Shown here: positions 42,408 through 51,767 of the stretch, in pieces | Position numbering within the stretch: the stretch's first letter is position 1 | Layout: each line of letters begins with the position of its first letter | NCBI RefSeq assembly: GCF_004519315.1 | Contig: NZ_SOZE01000022.1 | Coordinates: 37,257 to 101,256, forward strand | Direction: 5' to 3' | DNA length: 64,000 nucleotides | Source of the DNA: Mucilaginibacter psychrotolerans | Lineage (GTDB): Bacteria > Bacteroidota > Bacteroidia > Sphingobacteriales > Sphingobacteriaceae | The notes under the pieces: model-generated | Seen by the model: only the letters and a program-made list of their open reading frames with translations | What the model was told of the DNA's origin: nothing | The model's database searches: none | Position numbers and translations under genes: made by a program

Positions 42408-42559
42408 TATTTGACTCACCCCGGGTTCGCTATCGCTGCCCGACCCTCTCTTCGCTACGCGGAAAGAGGGAGAGCTACGGTATATTATTTTCTTGCCCTC
42501 TTTGCGTAGCAGAGAGGGCCGACGCCCGCGAATGGCGGGCCGACTGGGTGAGTCAAATA
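42408..42559. repeat. 152-bp palindromic MITE-like element
   Basis: Perfect 14-bp terminal inverted repeats, TATTTGACTCACCC at 42408-42421 and its complement at 42546-42559. Nested inside are CCCTCTCTTCGCTACGC...AAAGAGGG and its near complement, plus a GCCCGC/GCGGGC stem. No coding capacity. It separates ccoNO from ccoS. Confidence 0.8.
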
Positions 42560-42579
42560 ACGACACAAGCATGCCAATA

Positions 42580-42738
42580 TCATTTTTGTAAAGGCTCTTC
42601 CTCGTCATCCAGCAGTATGCGTACCGATGGGGTGTATAGGTCGTCGTTTTGGCCGCTGCGCTGCGCCCAAAAAAAGGCCGATAAAAACAGCGTGGCCAGC
42701 AATACGCTGCAGCCTATTAAAAAGTAGATGATGTTCAT
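42580..42738 (-). CDS. ccoS: cbb3 oxidase assembly protein CcoS
   Basis: A 52-residue protein with one membrane helix (MNIIYFLIGCSVLLATLFLS) and an acidic tail (DDLYTPSVRILLDDEEEP) as in CcoS. I start it at the ATG at 42738, which overlaps the ccoI stop codon (ATGA); a longer open frame upstream lies within ccoI. CcoS is needed for haem and copper insertion into the oxidase. Confidence 0.88.
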   Translation of the reverse strand: MNIIYFLIGCSVLLATLFLSAFFWAQRSGQNDDLYTPSVRILLDDEEEPLQK

Positions 42739-45122
42739 TGTAAGCCCCTCCTGCGGGCGGCCATGTGCGTGGCTATTGTGGTGAATGATATAATGGTTAC
42801 GGTGCTTACAGGCATCAGGATGGCCGCTATCAATGGCGACAGGCTGCCCGTTACCGCATAGCTTAGCCCGATAAGATTGTAAGTAAGCGAGATGAAGAAT
42901 GAGCAATGGATTATCCTGACCGTGCTTTTTGAAAATTGCAGAAAGGCCGGCAGCTTGCCGAAGGATTTGCCATCCAAGATGGCATCGCAGCCTGGCGAAA
43001 AGTTATTTACGTTATCGGTTACGGCTATACCCAGGTCGCTTTGTTTAAGTGCGCCGGCATCGTTAAGTCCATCCCCTACCATCATTACTTTGCCCCTGTG
43101 TTGTTGCAGCAATTGTATAAAGCCCAGTTTTTGCTGCGGCGACTGGTCGAAATGCATCTGACCGGCCTCGAATACGTTGAGCAATTCTTTTTTCTCGTGG
43201 TTCTGATCGCCTGATACCAGGAACAAGCGATATGGTGGGGATAGGTGGCCAACTTTATCCAATCCCTGGCGGTAGCTTTGGGTGAACGTAAAATAGCCCA
43301 GATACTCCTCATTGATCATGATATGCACTCGCGTAGAAAGTGCATCTTCTTCGGTATGCCCAAAGACAAACTTACCGCTGCCCAGCCGTATGTTATCTGT
43401 GCCGATAACGGCGCTTATGCCTTTGCCCGGCATTTCGGTATATTCCTTTACGGGCAGCTTGGCCATGCTACCCAGGTAACGGCATATCATACGCGATAGC
43501 GGGTGGTTGGAGTTGGCACAGGTACTGTAAATAAGCTGTTTCTCATGCCCCCGCAATACTGCATTCAGCGTAATGTTATTGCCGCCGCTGGTAGTAATGG
43601 TACCTGTTTTATCGAATACGATGGTATCTATGCGGGCAAGCTGCTCTACTACTGCCGTATTCTTCAGGTAAAAAAGGTTGCGGTCGAAAATGCTGAGCGC
43701 GGCCGACATGGTGAAGGGCGTACTTAAGGCCAATGCGCATGGGCAAGCCACAATTAGCACTGCGGTAAAAGCCGCCAGCCCTCTCCGGGCATCGGTTGGC
43801 AGCCAAAACGCCAGGCAGCCAAATGCAATTACCAGCAGCACTACCGTGAAATATTTGCTTACCTTCTCGTTGAAGGTTTGCATCCGGTTATCCTGCTGGC
43901 TGGTAAAAGCCTCGTTGTTCCAAAGCTGGGTTAAATAACTTTGTGATACGGGCTTCACCACCTCCATCTCTATAGCTTCGCTGGTTTGCCTGCCGCCTGC
44001 GTAGATAATTTCGCCGAGCGTTTTATTTACCGGTACCGATTCGCCCGTTACGAAACTAAAATCAATCAAAGCTTCGCCTTTCAGCAATATCGCATCGGCA
44101 GGAATAATTTCGCTATGGCGGATGACGATGCGCTGGCCTACTTTTAAATTGGCCAGTGGGACAGACTTTTCTGCATCGCCTTCTATCACCTGCACTGCAA
44201 CCGGGAAAAATGAGCGGTAGTCGCGCTCGAAGGAAATATGGTTATAGGTTTTGCGCTGCACAAATTTGCCCACCAGCAAAAAGAAAACCAGTCCGCAAAG
44301 CGTATCGGCAAAACCTGCGCCGCTTTTTGTTAGTATCTCTATTACCGTGCGCCCAAACAGTACCGCAATACCCAGGGCCAGCGGAAAATCGATATGCATT
44401 ACTTTGTTACGGATATTTTGCCAGGCTGATGTAAAGTAGCCCGTACCGCTATAAAAAACAACCGGCAGGCAAAACGCTATATTAAGCCAGCCGAAAAAGT
44501 GCCTGAAAGACTGCTCGTAGGCCGATAGACCGAAATATTCGGGGAAACTAAGCAGCATTACGTTGCCAAAACAGAAACCCGCCACGGCAATTTTGGCCAC
44601 CAGATTATCTTTATCTGCTCCGTTTTGCTTTTTAATAACATCCTGGAGGCTTATTACCGGCTCGTAACCAATATCGTACAGCAACTCTACCAGCCCCTTC
44701 AGGCTCAGTTTCTGATTATCGAATTTGATATTGAGTTGCTTCTTCAGGAAGTCGATACGGCAGTGATGAACAGCAGGATTAAACTTGTTCAACTTCTCCA
44801 GCAACCATATGCACGAACTGCAATGGATATGCGGTATATAAAGCGTAACCGTTGTTATCTCGTTATCGGTGTAATCTATCAGCTCCTTAATAATAGAAGG
44901 CTCGTCCAGGTAATCGAAACGCTTATCTATACGTTGGCGGGTAGCCCCGGGATGGTCGTTATAGTTATAGTAACTGCATAACTTATTTTCAGAAAGTATG
45001 CGGTACACGCTTTCGCAACCCTGGCAGCAAAAGGTTTTTTCTTCGAATTTGTACGTTGTGGATACACAGTCTTCCCCGCAATGATAACAGGTGGTGAGCT
45101 GCGCAATTGTGCTCTCGGTCAT
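42735..45122 (-). CDS. ccoI: Copper-translocating P-type ATPase CcoI (FixI/CopA2-like)
   Basis: A 795-residue inner-membrane P1B ATPase that exports copper for cbb3 assembly. The N-terminus has a cysteine-rich motif (CYHCGEDC, then FCCQGCESVYRIL) and a heavy-metal domain with HIHCSSCIWLLEKL. Downstream are the FVTGESVPV loop, the membrane metal site ACPCALALSTPF, phosphorylation motif FDKTGTIT, and MVGDGLNDAGALKQSDLGIA near the end. About eight membrane helices. It is transcribed with ccoS and shares an operator with the divergent gene at 45.25 kb. Confidence 0.93.
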   Translation of the reverse strand: MTESTIAQLTTCYHCGEDCVSTTYKFEEKTFCCQGCESVYRILSENKLCSYYNYNDHPGATRQRIDKRFDYLDEPSIIKELIDYTDNEITTVTLYIPHIHCSSCIWLLEKLNKFNPAVHHCRIDFLKKQLNIKFDNQKLSLKGLVELLYDIGYEPVISLQDVIKKQNGADKDNLVAKIAVAGFCFGNVMLLSFPEYFGLSAYEQSFRHFFGWLNIAFCLPVVFYSGTGYFTSAWQNIRNKVMHIDFPLALGIAVLFGRTVIEILTKSGAGFADTLCGLVFFLLVGKFVQRKTYNHISFERDYRSFFPVAVQVIEGDAEKSVPLANLKVGQRIVIRHSEIIPADAILLKGEALIDFSFVTGESVPVNKTLGEIIYAGGRQTSEAIEMEVVKPVSQSYLTQLWNNEAFTSQQDNRMQTFNEKVSKYFTVVLLVIAFGCLAFWLPTDARRGLAAFTAVLIVACPCALALSTPFTMSAALSIFDRNLFYLKNTAVVEQLARIDTIVFDKTGTITTSGGNNITLNAVLRGHEKQLIYSTCANSNHPLSRMICRYLGSMAKLPVKEYTEMPGKGISAVIGTDNIRLGSGKFVFGHTEEDALSTRVHIMINEEYLGYFTFTQSYRQGLDKVGHLSPPYRLFLVSGDQNHEKKELLNVFEAGQMHFDQSPQQKLGFIQLLQQHRGKVMMVGDGLNDAGALKQSDLGIAVTDNVNNFSPGCDAILDGKSFGKLPAFLQFSKSTVRIIHCSFFISLTYNLIGLSYAVTGSLSPLIAAILMPVSTVTIISFTTIATHMAARRRGLQ

Positions 45123-45191
45123 TATTCAAATGTTTGCTCAAAAATCCCTGCTTTTGACTGCTTAAATAATGATGCGCCGCGCCAAAAAATG

Positions 45192-45203
45192 TGACCTCCG
45201 TCA
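45192..45203. promoter_or_regulatory. Operator TGACCTCCGTCA between divergent ccoI and the cysteine-rich gene
   Basis: Perfect TGAC-n4-GTCA palindrome. On the plus strand TAGCTTTG (45227-45234) lies 23 bases downstream, a class II arrangement. On the minus strand TATTTAAG (weaker) lies 23 bases away, so one site could serve both directions. Confidence 0.75.
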
Positions 45204-45226
45204 ATTTTCGCACCGAGGGGTAAGCC

Positions 45227-45234
45227 TAGCTTTG
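45227..45234 (+). promoter_or_regulatory. Predicted -7 element of the cysteine-rich gene
   Basis: TAGCTTTG matches TAnnTTTG at all fixed positions. It places transcription start near 45238 and excludes start codons upstream of 45235, favouring the ATG at 45253. Confidence 0.65.
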
Positions 45235-45252
45235 ATGAAAATTATACGCAGC

Positions 45253-47028
45253 ATGAGCCATACATTTCATATACCCGTATTAGGGCTTGGTTACTCTATA
45301 GATACGCCACTAAAAGTTGCCCGCTATGGGGTATCGTCGGTAATGTCGATAGTAGACGATGACCTGATAGAACGCATGCGGGAATACCATTGTCACAAAG
45401 CAGGCGAACCCTATACGCTTATCAAAAAAAGCGATGATGATAGTCGTGCAAGGCGTATTACAGCATACCTTAACCTAGTGAATAAACTGGTGAAAGCGCA
45501 GTTTGAGGAGCTAAAAACGCAATCATTTGAGAGCGGTACGGATTTATACCGATACTTTGACCTGCTGCCTGATGCCTCGCAACTGAAGCAAGGCTACGAC
45601 CTGATGGTAGACTATCCCGACCATGAGCGGAAGCAGATATTCGGCAACATCCTGCGCCAAAAAATGACGATGGGCTCCATCGACGTAAATATTATGGCCA
45701 AGGTAGATAAGATGAATTTTGACGCAGATGGCCAATACACCGGCGACGAGAATACTGATGCGCTGGCAGCCCTTCGTGGCTTTGCCGAAAGCAACCTGTC
45801 ATCGTCGGTCATCCTCTCGGCTGGGATGAACCCGAAATTGTACAGCTACCTGGAGGCATTCGGAGCGTTTTTCCCCGATGAAGCAGGCAAGTTAAAGAAG
45901 AAGATAACATTAAAGGTGAGCGATTTCCGCTCGGCTTTTATACAGGCCAAGTTCCTGGCCAAAAAAGGGCTTTGGGTGTCAGAGTTCCGGGTAGAATCGG
46001 GCCTCAACTGCGGCGGGCACGCCTTTGCTACCGAGGGTTTTTTACTAGGCCCCATATTGCAGGAGTTTAAAGAACGTAAAGCAGAGATGCTTACGAGCTT
46101 ATCCGAATTATACAAGAGCGCGCTGGCCCAAAAAGGCATCGTAACCTCCCAAATACCCCAGCAACGTTTCAGCGTGCAAGGCGGCATTGGTACTGCGGCA
46201 GAAAACTCCTTCCTGATGGAATACTATGAGTTGGATGCCACCGGCTGGGGAAGCCCCTTTTTACTGGTACCAGAGGCAACAAACGTCGACGACGAAACCC
46301 TTGCGCACCTTACCGATGCCGGCGAGGAGGATTATTACCTCAGCGGCGCATCGCCATTGGGCATCTTGTTCAATAATTTTAAGGGCAGCAGCAGCGAAAA
46401 ACAAAGGCTTGAGCGCTTAGAACGCAACCGCCCCGGCAGCCCCTGTACCAAAAAATTCCTTTGCAGCAATACCGAGTTTACCGAGCAACCCATCTGCACG
46501 GCATCGCGCGAGTATCAAAACCAAAAAATACAGCAGTTGGATGCGATGACACTGCCGAAAGAAGAACATGATGCTCAACTGGCTACGATAACCGAAAAAA
46601 TATGCCTGTGCGAAGGACTATGCTCATCGGCCTACCTTAAGTACGGTATGCTCAAGCCACGCGAGAATAAGGCGGTAGCCATTTGCCCCGGCCCCAACCT
46701 GGCCTATTTCAAAAAAGTATTCTCGCTGGATGAAATGGTGAAGCATATCTACGGCAAAATAGATATCCTGAACAGTCCTAATCGCCCGCATATCTTCCTC
46801 AAGGAACTTGACTTGTATATAAACTATCTGCAAACCGACATCCAAAACCACGTAAAGGATCTTACCGATAAAAAACGGAAGCAACTGACCAAATTTAAAG
46901 ATCAACTGCAAGAGGGTATTAATTACTATAAGCAGCTTTTCAACGAGTTGCCCGCACAAGCCACCGGTTATGTACAGGAAACCCTGTTACGCTTTGAACT
47001 GGACCTTAACGCTACGGCAATAGCCTAA
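45253..47028 (+). CDS. Uncharacterised cysteine-rich protein, possible flavin TIM-barrel
   Basis: A 591-residue soluble protein without signal or membrane segments. The N-terminal 370 residues have loose nitronate-monooxygenase-like text: IPVLGLGYSIDTPLKVARYGVSSVMSIVDD, a later LNCGGHAFATEG and SVQGGIGTAAENSFLMEYYELDATGWGSPFLLVPEA, suggesting an FMN TIM barrel. The C-terminal third carries cysteines in SPCTKKFLCSNTEFTEQPICTAS, KICLCEGLCSSAY and AICPGPN, which could hold a cluster or zinc, and a helical end. I do not know its function. It is divergent from ccoI and shares its operator, so it should be induced at low oxygen. A strong terminator follows. Confidence 0.7.
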   Translation: MSHTFHIPVLGLGYSIDTPLKVARYGVSSVMSIVDDDLIERMREYHCHKAGEPYTLIKKSDDDSRARRITAYLNLVNKLVKAQFEELKTQSFESGTDLYRYFDLLPDASQLKQGYDLMVDYPDHERKQIFGNILRQKMTMGSIDVNIMAKVDKMNFDADGQYTGDENTDALAALRGFAESNLSSSVILSAGMNPKLYSYLEAFGAFFPDEAGKLKKKITLKVSDFRSAFIQAKFLAKKGLWVSEFRVESGLNCGGHAFATEGFLLGPILQEFKERKAEMLTSLSELYKSALAQKGIVTSQIPQQRFSVQGGIGTAAENSFLMEYYELDATGWGSPFLLVPEATNVDDETLAHLTDAGEEDYYLSGASPLGILFNNFKGSSSEKQRLERLERNRPGSPCTKKFLCSNTEFTEQPICTASREYQNQKIQQLDAMTLPKEEHDAQLATITEKICLCEGLCSSAYLKYGMLKPRENKAVAICPGPNLAYFKKVFSLDEMVKHIYGKIDILNSPNRPHIFLKELDLYINYLQTDIQNHVKDLTDKKRKQLTKFKDQLQEGINYYKQLFNELPAQATGYVQETLLRFELDLNATAIA

Positions 47029-47048
47029 GAGCGTAATATTGCAAACAG

Positions 47049-47107
47049 AGCGAATTACAAACTTTGAGGTTAGTAACCTTATCCGGTTTGTAATTCGCTT
47101 TTTATTT
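47049..47107 (+). terminator. Strong terminator after the cysteine-rich gene
   Basis: AGCGAATTACAAAC (47049-47062) pairs perfectly with 47086-47099, a nested AGGTTA/TAACCT stem sits inside, and a T-rich tract follows. The gap to the efflux operon on the other strand holds nothing else. Confidence 0.85.
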
Positions 47108-47156
47108 TCCATCGGGGATGATTAAATGCTACTTGCAAGCCATCTCCAGTGTGCTA

Positions 47157-48566
47157 TTATTGCCAGCCTCCCCCTAATGCCCTGTATAAATTAACAATGG
47201 CTTGCAGTTCCTGCAAACGATCATTAACGCCGCTTAACTGCGCCGCCAAAAGGCTTTGCTCTGATGTTAATACATCGGTATAATTAGTTGCCGAACTGTA
47301 GCGTAACAACTCATTGGTGTAGTCGACAGATTTGGTCAAAGCGACAATTTGCTTATTACGTATTTGTTGCTTGCTGATAGCATTTTCATACGAGTACAAT
47401 GCATTTGAAACCTCCTCACCTGCTGTTAGTAGTGTTTGTTGAAATGTATTAAAAGTTTCCTGCTGTTGCGCCTGCGCAATATGGTAACGGGCTTTATTTT
47501 GACCTTTGTTGAAAATAGGTTGCGTTAAACCACCAACCAGGTTGTAAAAAATAGAGTTGCTGAAAAAATCTTTCAACTTCAAACTGGATAAGCCACCGCT
47601 GGCGGTAATGGTAAGTGTTGGATAAAAGTAAGAATGCGCCACGTTGGTATTCTCAAACGCCGAGCGGAAAGCATACTCCGATGCCTGCACATCGGGCCTG
47701 TTACTAAGTAGCTGTGCAGATAAACCGGCATTTAGCTGTTTAATTGGCACCTGTTCGTTTAGGGTGCCTCTTTTAATAGGGCCCGGAGCCCGGGCCAAAA
47801 GTACACACAAGGCATTCTCTGCCTGGCGGATACTTTGTTTCAGATCAGGAATGGATACCTCTGCGGCATAACGGTTGGCTTCGCTTTGCACTACTGCCGC
47901 GCCATTCACAATAGCACCTTCTTTAAGTGCTTTCATTGTTTCAACGTCTTTTATCCTGTTCTTTACGGTTTCTTCGGTAATACGCAATTGCTGATCATAC
48001 GATAAGAGATTGTAATAATTATTGGCAATATCAGCGATCAATTGTGTTTGCACCGCGCGTTTTGAAGCATCGCTTTTTAAAAAATTGGCCAGCGCTTGCC
48101 GCTTTAAGCTACTCAACTGTCCCCATATATTAACTTCCCAACTAGCACTTAACGAAGCCTGGTAAGTGATAGTATTTAAATTAATACCTGTACCCGCCGG
48201 AAAATTCAACGCGGCCTGCGACGTTTTGGCCTTGGTAACCTGCACGCCGGCATCCAGAGAGGGCAGATAAGCCGCTTTACTGGCACTCAAGGTTGCCTGT
48301 GCTTCCGCAATTTTAAGCACAGCCGTTTTAAGGTCGAGATTATTATTGATCCCTTCCTGTATTAAATTTTGAAGTATAGTATCGGCAAATAATGAGCGCC
48401 ATGGCAGGCTTGCCATTGAGGTCGTATCCGTTATTAAGCTATCGCGATACAGGTTAACTGTTTTTAACTCGCCGGGGCGTTGATAAACCTGGTTTACTTT
48501 ACAGGATGCCAGAGCTAATATACCGGCTAATCCTAAGGTGATATATGCTTTATTTCTTGTTTTCAT
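47157..48566 (-). CDS. Outer-membrane efflux lipoprotein (TolC/OprM family)
   Basis: A 469-residue outer-membrane channel of a tripartite pump. The lipobox (AGILALASC, Cys near residue 23) anchors it. The two OEP repeats are visible: LNTITYQASLSASWEVNIWGQLSSLKRQAL near residue 130, the LLSNRPDVQASEYAFRSA signature near residue 300, and the long helices NALYSYENAISKQQIRNKQIVALTKSVDYTNELL and LLAAQLSGVNDRLQELQAIVNLYRALGGGWQ at the end. Last gene of the RND operon. Confidence 0.93.
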   Translation of the reverse strand: MKTRNKAYITLGLAGILALASCKVNQVYQRPGELKTVNLYRDSLITDTTSMASLPWRSLFADTILQNLIQEGINNNLDLKTAVLKIAEAQATLSASKAAYLPSLDAGVQVTKAKTSQAALNFPAGTGINLNTITYQASLSASWEVNIWGQLSSLKRQALANFLKSDASKRAVQTQLIADIANNYYNLLSYDQQLRITEETVKNRIKDVETMKALKEGAIVNGAAVVQSEANRYAAEVSIPDLKQSIRQAENALCVLLARAPGPIKRGTLNEQVPIKQLNAGLSAQLLSNRPDVQASEYAFRSAFENTNVAHSYFYPTLTITASGGLSSLKLKDFFSNSIFYNLVGGLTQPIFNKGQNKARYHIAQAQQQETFNTFQQTLLTAGEEVSNALYSYENAISKQQIRNKQIVALTKSVDYTNELLRYSSATNYTDVLTSEQSLLAAQLSGVNDRLQELQAIVNLYRALGGGWQ

Positions 48567-48577
48567 GATTTGAATGG

Positions 48578-51500
48578 TTAGATGGCTGGTTGGTTGTTAA
48601 CTTCTGCCGTAGTAGCTGTAGGTTGCCCGCTTATCTTTTCCTGAAGCGATTGAAAAATAATAAACAATACCGGAATCACAAACACCCCGAACAGGGTACC
48701 AATTAACATCCCACCTACTGCACCTGTACCGATGGAACGGTTACCTTCGGCACCAGCACCTGATGCCAGCATAAGCGGCACCAAGCCAAGAATGAAGGCG
48801 AAGGAGGTCATTAAAATAGGCCTTAAACGGGCAACAGCACCTTCAATAGCGGCATCAACCATACTCAGACCATGCCTGCGCCTTGCTAAGGCAAACTCCA
48901 CAATCAGGATGGCGTTTTTTGCCAGCAAACCGATGAGCATAATTAGGGTGATCTGGAGATAAATGTTGTTTTCTATACCAAATATTTTGGCGAAGATGAA
49001 TGCTCCCGCAAGCCCGATGGGTAATGAAAGTAATACCGCGAAAGGCAGGATATAACTTTCGTACTGTGCACTCAATAAAAAGTAAACAAATATTAAACAC
49101 AGCATAAAAATAAATACCGTTTGGCTGCCGCTTGATAACTCCTCGCGGGTAAGGCCAGAATATTCGTAGCTGTAACCTGCAGGCAAAGTTTGCGCAGCTA
49201 CCTCACCAATAGCTTTAATGGCATCGCCCGAGCTGTAGCCGGGCTTTGGAGAACCCTGTACGGCAATGGATGTAAACAGGTTAAAGCGGTTAATCGCTTC
49301 GGGGCCGTAAACACGTTTAAGCGAAACAAATTCGCTTACCGGCGACATGACGTTATTTCCATTGCGTACATAAATTTTATTAAGGCCTTCTGGTGTGCCC
49401 CGGTAACTATTGTCGGCCTGTATCATTACCCGGTATTGCTTGCCAAACTCGTTAAAGTTTGAAGCATATAACCCGCCGTAATAACCTTGAAGGGTACCCA
49501 GTACTGCGCTAACGGTTAAGCCCGCAGCCTTTGTTTTAGCCACATTTACATCCACCTGGTATTGCGGAAAGTTGGTATTGAAAGAAGTTGTTGCGTACTG
49601 AACCTCGGCCCGTTTATTTAACGCTGCCAAAAATTTCGCGCTTACCTCGCTAAACTTATTGATAGCCCCGCCGGTTTTATCCTGAAGCTGAAACTCAAAA
49701 CCGCTGCTGTTACCAAAACCCTGTAATGTTGGCGGTGCGAAGAAAATGATCTGGGCGTTTTTAATCCCGCCGGTCATCCCGAAAAGTTTTCCGGTAAGGC
49801 TTTTTATATCCTGCCCTTTTCCCTTACGCTGATCCCAGGGTTTTAGCTTCACAACGATCATGGCATAGGAGCCGCCAGCACCGGCTATAAAATTTTGCCC
49901 GGTTATGCGTAAAGTAGATGCCACTTCGGGCAATTTTTGTATCATATCATCTACCTGTTCGGCAATTACAGCAGTACGCTCTAATGATGAACCCGCCGGC
50001 AAGCTGATATTACCGAACAACGTTCCCTGATCTTCATCAGGTACGAAGCCAGTTGCCGTAGTTTTTAGCAGGATGTAAAATATTGCCGCAAAAACAGCTA
50101 TACCTAAACCAGCCAGCCATTTTTTACCGATCAAAAAGGTCACCGATCTTTTGTATTTTGCGGTAACTGTTTCAAACGCGGTGTTAAACGCATCGTAAAA
50201 CCGTTGCTTGTAAGTGGTTTTGTGATGTTCGCCTTCCTGATGTGGTTTTAACAGCAATGCGCACAACGCCGGGCTAAGCGTTAAAGCATTTACCGCAGAT
50301 ATAATAATGGCAATAGCCAGTGTTAAACCAAATTGTTTATAAAACACACCTGACGAACCGCTGATAAAGGATACCGGGACAAACACAGCCGCCATTACCA
50401 AGGTAATAGAAATAATAGCCCCGCTGATATCGTTCATGGCCTCGATGGTAGCACCCTTAGCAGATTTGGCGCCTGCGTCTAATTTGGCATGCACCGCCTC
50501 TACTACCACAATGGCATCATCTACCACTATACCAATAGCCAACACCAGTGCAAACAAGGTAAGCAGGTTAATGGTAAAGCCAAAAAGGTTTAAAAAGAAG
50601 AAAGTACCCACAATAGCTACAGGTACCGCAATGGCCGGAATAAGCGTAGAGCGAAAATCCTGTAAAAAAACAAATACCACTATAAACACCAGGATAAAAG
50701 CTTCGATGAGGGTACTAATCACCTTTTCAATGGACGCATCTAAAAAGTCGTTAGCATTTAGCAGGGAGGCGTATTTAACACCCGGAGGAAAAGACTTTGA
50801 AGCGGTTTCAATCGTGCTTTCTAACTGTTTGATTAATTCGTGCGCATTGGAGCCGGCCGTTTGATTAATAGCTATCCCTATAGAGGCCTCACCATTAGTT
50901 TTGGTATCGCCAGTGTAGGTTTGTGAACCGAGTTCTACGCGTGCAACATCTTTTAAACGTAAAATCTGACCGCTGGCAGTTGAGCGGACAATAATATTAT
51001 TAAACTCAGTAACCGATTTTAAACGGCCTTTATATTTAATAGTGTACTGAAAAGACTGGTTGCTGTTCTCGCCAAATTTTCCTGGCGCAGCTTCCACGTT
51101 CTGATCGGCAAGAGCGCTGTTTATATCATCCGGAATCAGGCCGTAAGTAGCCATCACATCCGGCTTCAGCCAAATCCGCATCGAATAATCACGGGTACCA
51201 AACACACTGGCATCGCCTACCCCGCTTATCCTTTTAATTTGCGGCAACAGGTTAATGTTGGCGTAATTTTGGAGAAAGGTTTGGTCAAACGATTTATTAT
51301 CGCTGTAAAGCGAGAAGATCATCACCATGCTGCTTTGCCGCTTGCTGGTAGTTACGCCAGACTTGGTCACTTCCGCCGGTAAAAGGCTGGTTGCTTTTGA
51401 TACCCTGTTCTGTACGTTTACGGCGGCCAGATCGGGGTCTGTTCCCAGTTTAAAGTAAATGGTGATCGATGCTGAACCATCATTACTCGCAGTAGAGGTC

Positions 51501-51733
51501 ATGTAAGTCATGTTCTCTACCCCGTTAATCTGTTCTTCAAGTGGCACAATCACACTGCTCATCACCACATCGGCGTTGGCCCCTTGATAAGAGGTAGATA
51601 CCTGTACGGTGGGAGGGGCTATTTCAGGGTATTGAGAGATGGGTAATGAGGTTAAACCCAATATACCCAGTATAACGATAATGACCGATATAACGGTTGA
51701 GAGCACCGGTCGTTCAATAAATTTGCGTAACAT
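48578..51733 (-). CDS. RND efflux transporter permease (HAE1/AcrB family)
   Basis: A 1051-residue inner-membrane proton-driven multidrug pump subunit of normal length. Start LRKFIERPVLSTVISVIIVILGILGLTSLPISQYPEIAPPTVQVSTSYQGA is the family hallmark; helix 4 contains GIVVDDAIVVVEAVHA with the proton-relay aspartates, and the C-terminal half repeats the pattern (LLAKNAILIVEFA, RLRPILMTSFAFILGLVPLMLASG). Charge-delta motifs place it in the drug-efflux (HAE1) rather than metal (HME) class. Middle gene of the operon. Confidence 0.95.
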   Translation of the reverse strand: MLRKFIERPVLSTVISVIIVILGILGLTSLPISQYPEIAPPTVQVSTSYQGANADVVMSSVIVPLEEQINGVENMTYMTSTASNDGSASITIYFKLGTDPDLAAVNVQNRVSKATSLLPAEVTKSGVTTSKRQSSMVMIFSLYSDNKSFDQTFLQNYANINLLPQIKRISGVGDASVFGTRDYSMRIWLKPDVMATYGLIPDDINSALADQNVEAAPGKFGENSNQSFQYTIKYKGRLKSVTEFNNIIVRSTASGQILRLKDVARVELGSQTYTGDTKTNGEASIGIAINQTAGSNAHELIKQLESTIETASKSFPPGVKYASLLNANDFLDASIEKVISTLIEAFILVFIVVFVFLQDFRSTLIPAIAVPVAIVGTFFFLNLFGFTINLLTLFALVLAIGIVVDDAIVVVEAVHAKLDAGAKSAKGATIEAMNDISGAIISITLVMAAVFVPVSFISGSSGVFYKQFGLTLAIAIIISAVNALTLSPALCALLLKPHQEGEHHKTTYKQRFYDAFNTAFETVTAKYKRSVTFLIGKKWLAGLGIAVFAAIFYILLKTTATGFVPDEDQGTLFGNISLPAGSSLERTAVIAEQVDDMIQKLPEVASTLRITGQNFIAGAGGSYAMIVVKLKPWDQRKGKGQDIKSLTGKLFGMTGGIKNAQIIFFAPPTLQGFGNSSGFEFQLQDKTGGAINKFSEVSAKFLAALNKRAEVQYATTSFNTNFPQYQVDVNVAKTKAAGLTVSAVLGTLQGYYGGLYASNFNEFGKQYRVMIQADNSYRGTPEGLNKIYVRNGNNVMSPVSEFVSLKRVYGPEAINRFNLFTSIAVQGSPKPGYSSGDAIKAIGEVAAQTLPAGYSYEYSGLTREELSSGSQTVFIFMLCLIFVYFLLSAQYESYILPFAVLLSLPIGLAGAFIFAKIFGIENNIYLQITLIMLIGLLAKNAILIVEFALARRRHGLSMVDAAIEGAVARLRPILMTSFAFILGLVPLMLASGAGAEGNRSIGTGAVGGMLIGTLFGVFVIPVLFIIFQSLQEKISGQPTATTAEVNNQPAI

Positions 51734-51767
51734 AACGTTGGTTAATGTTGAGTGATTTAAAGTTTCT

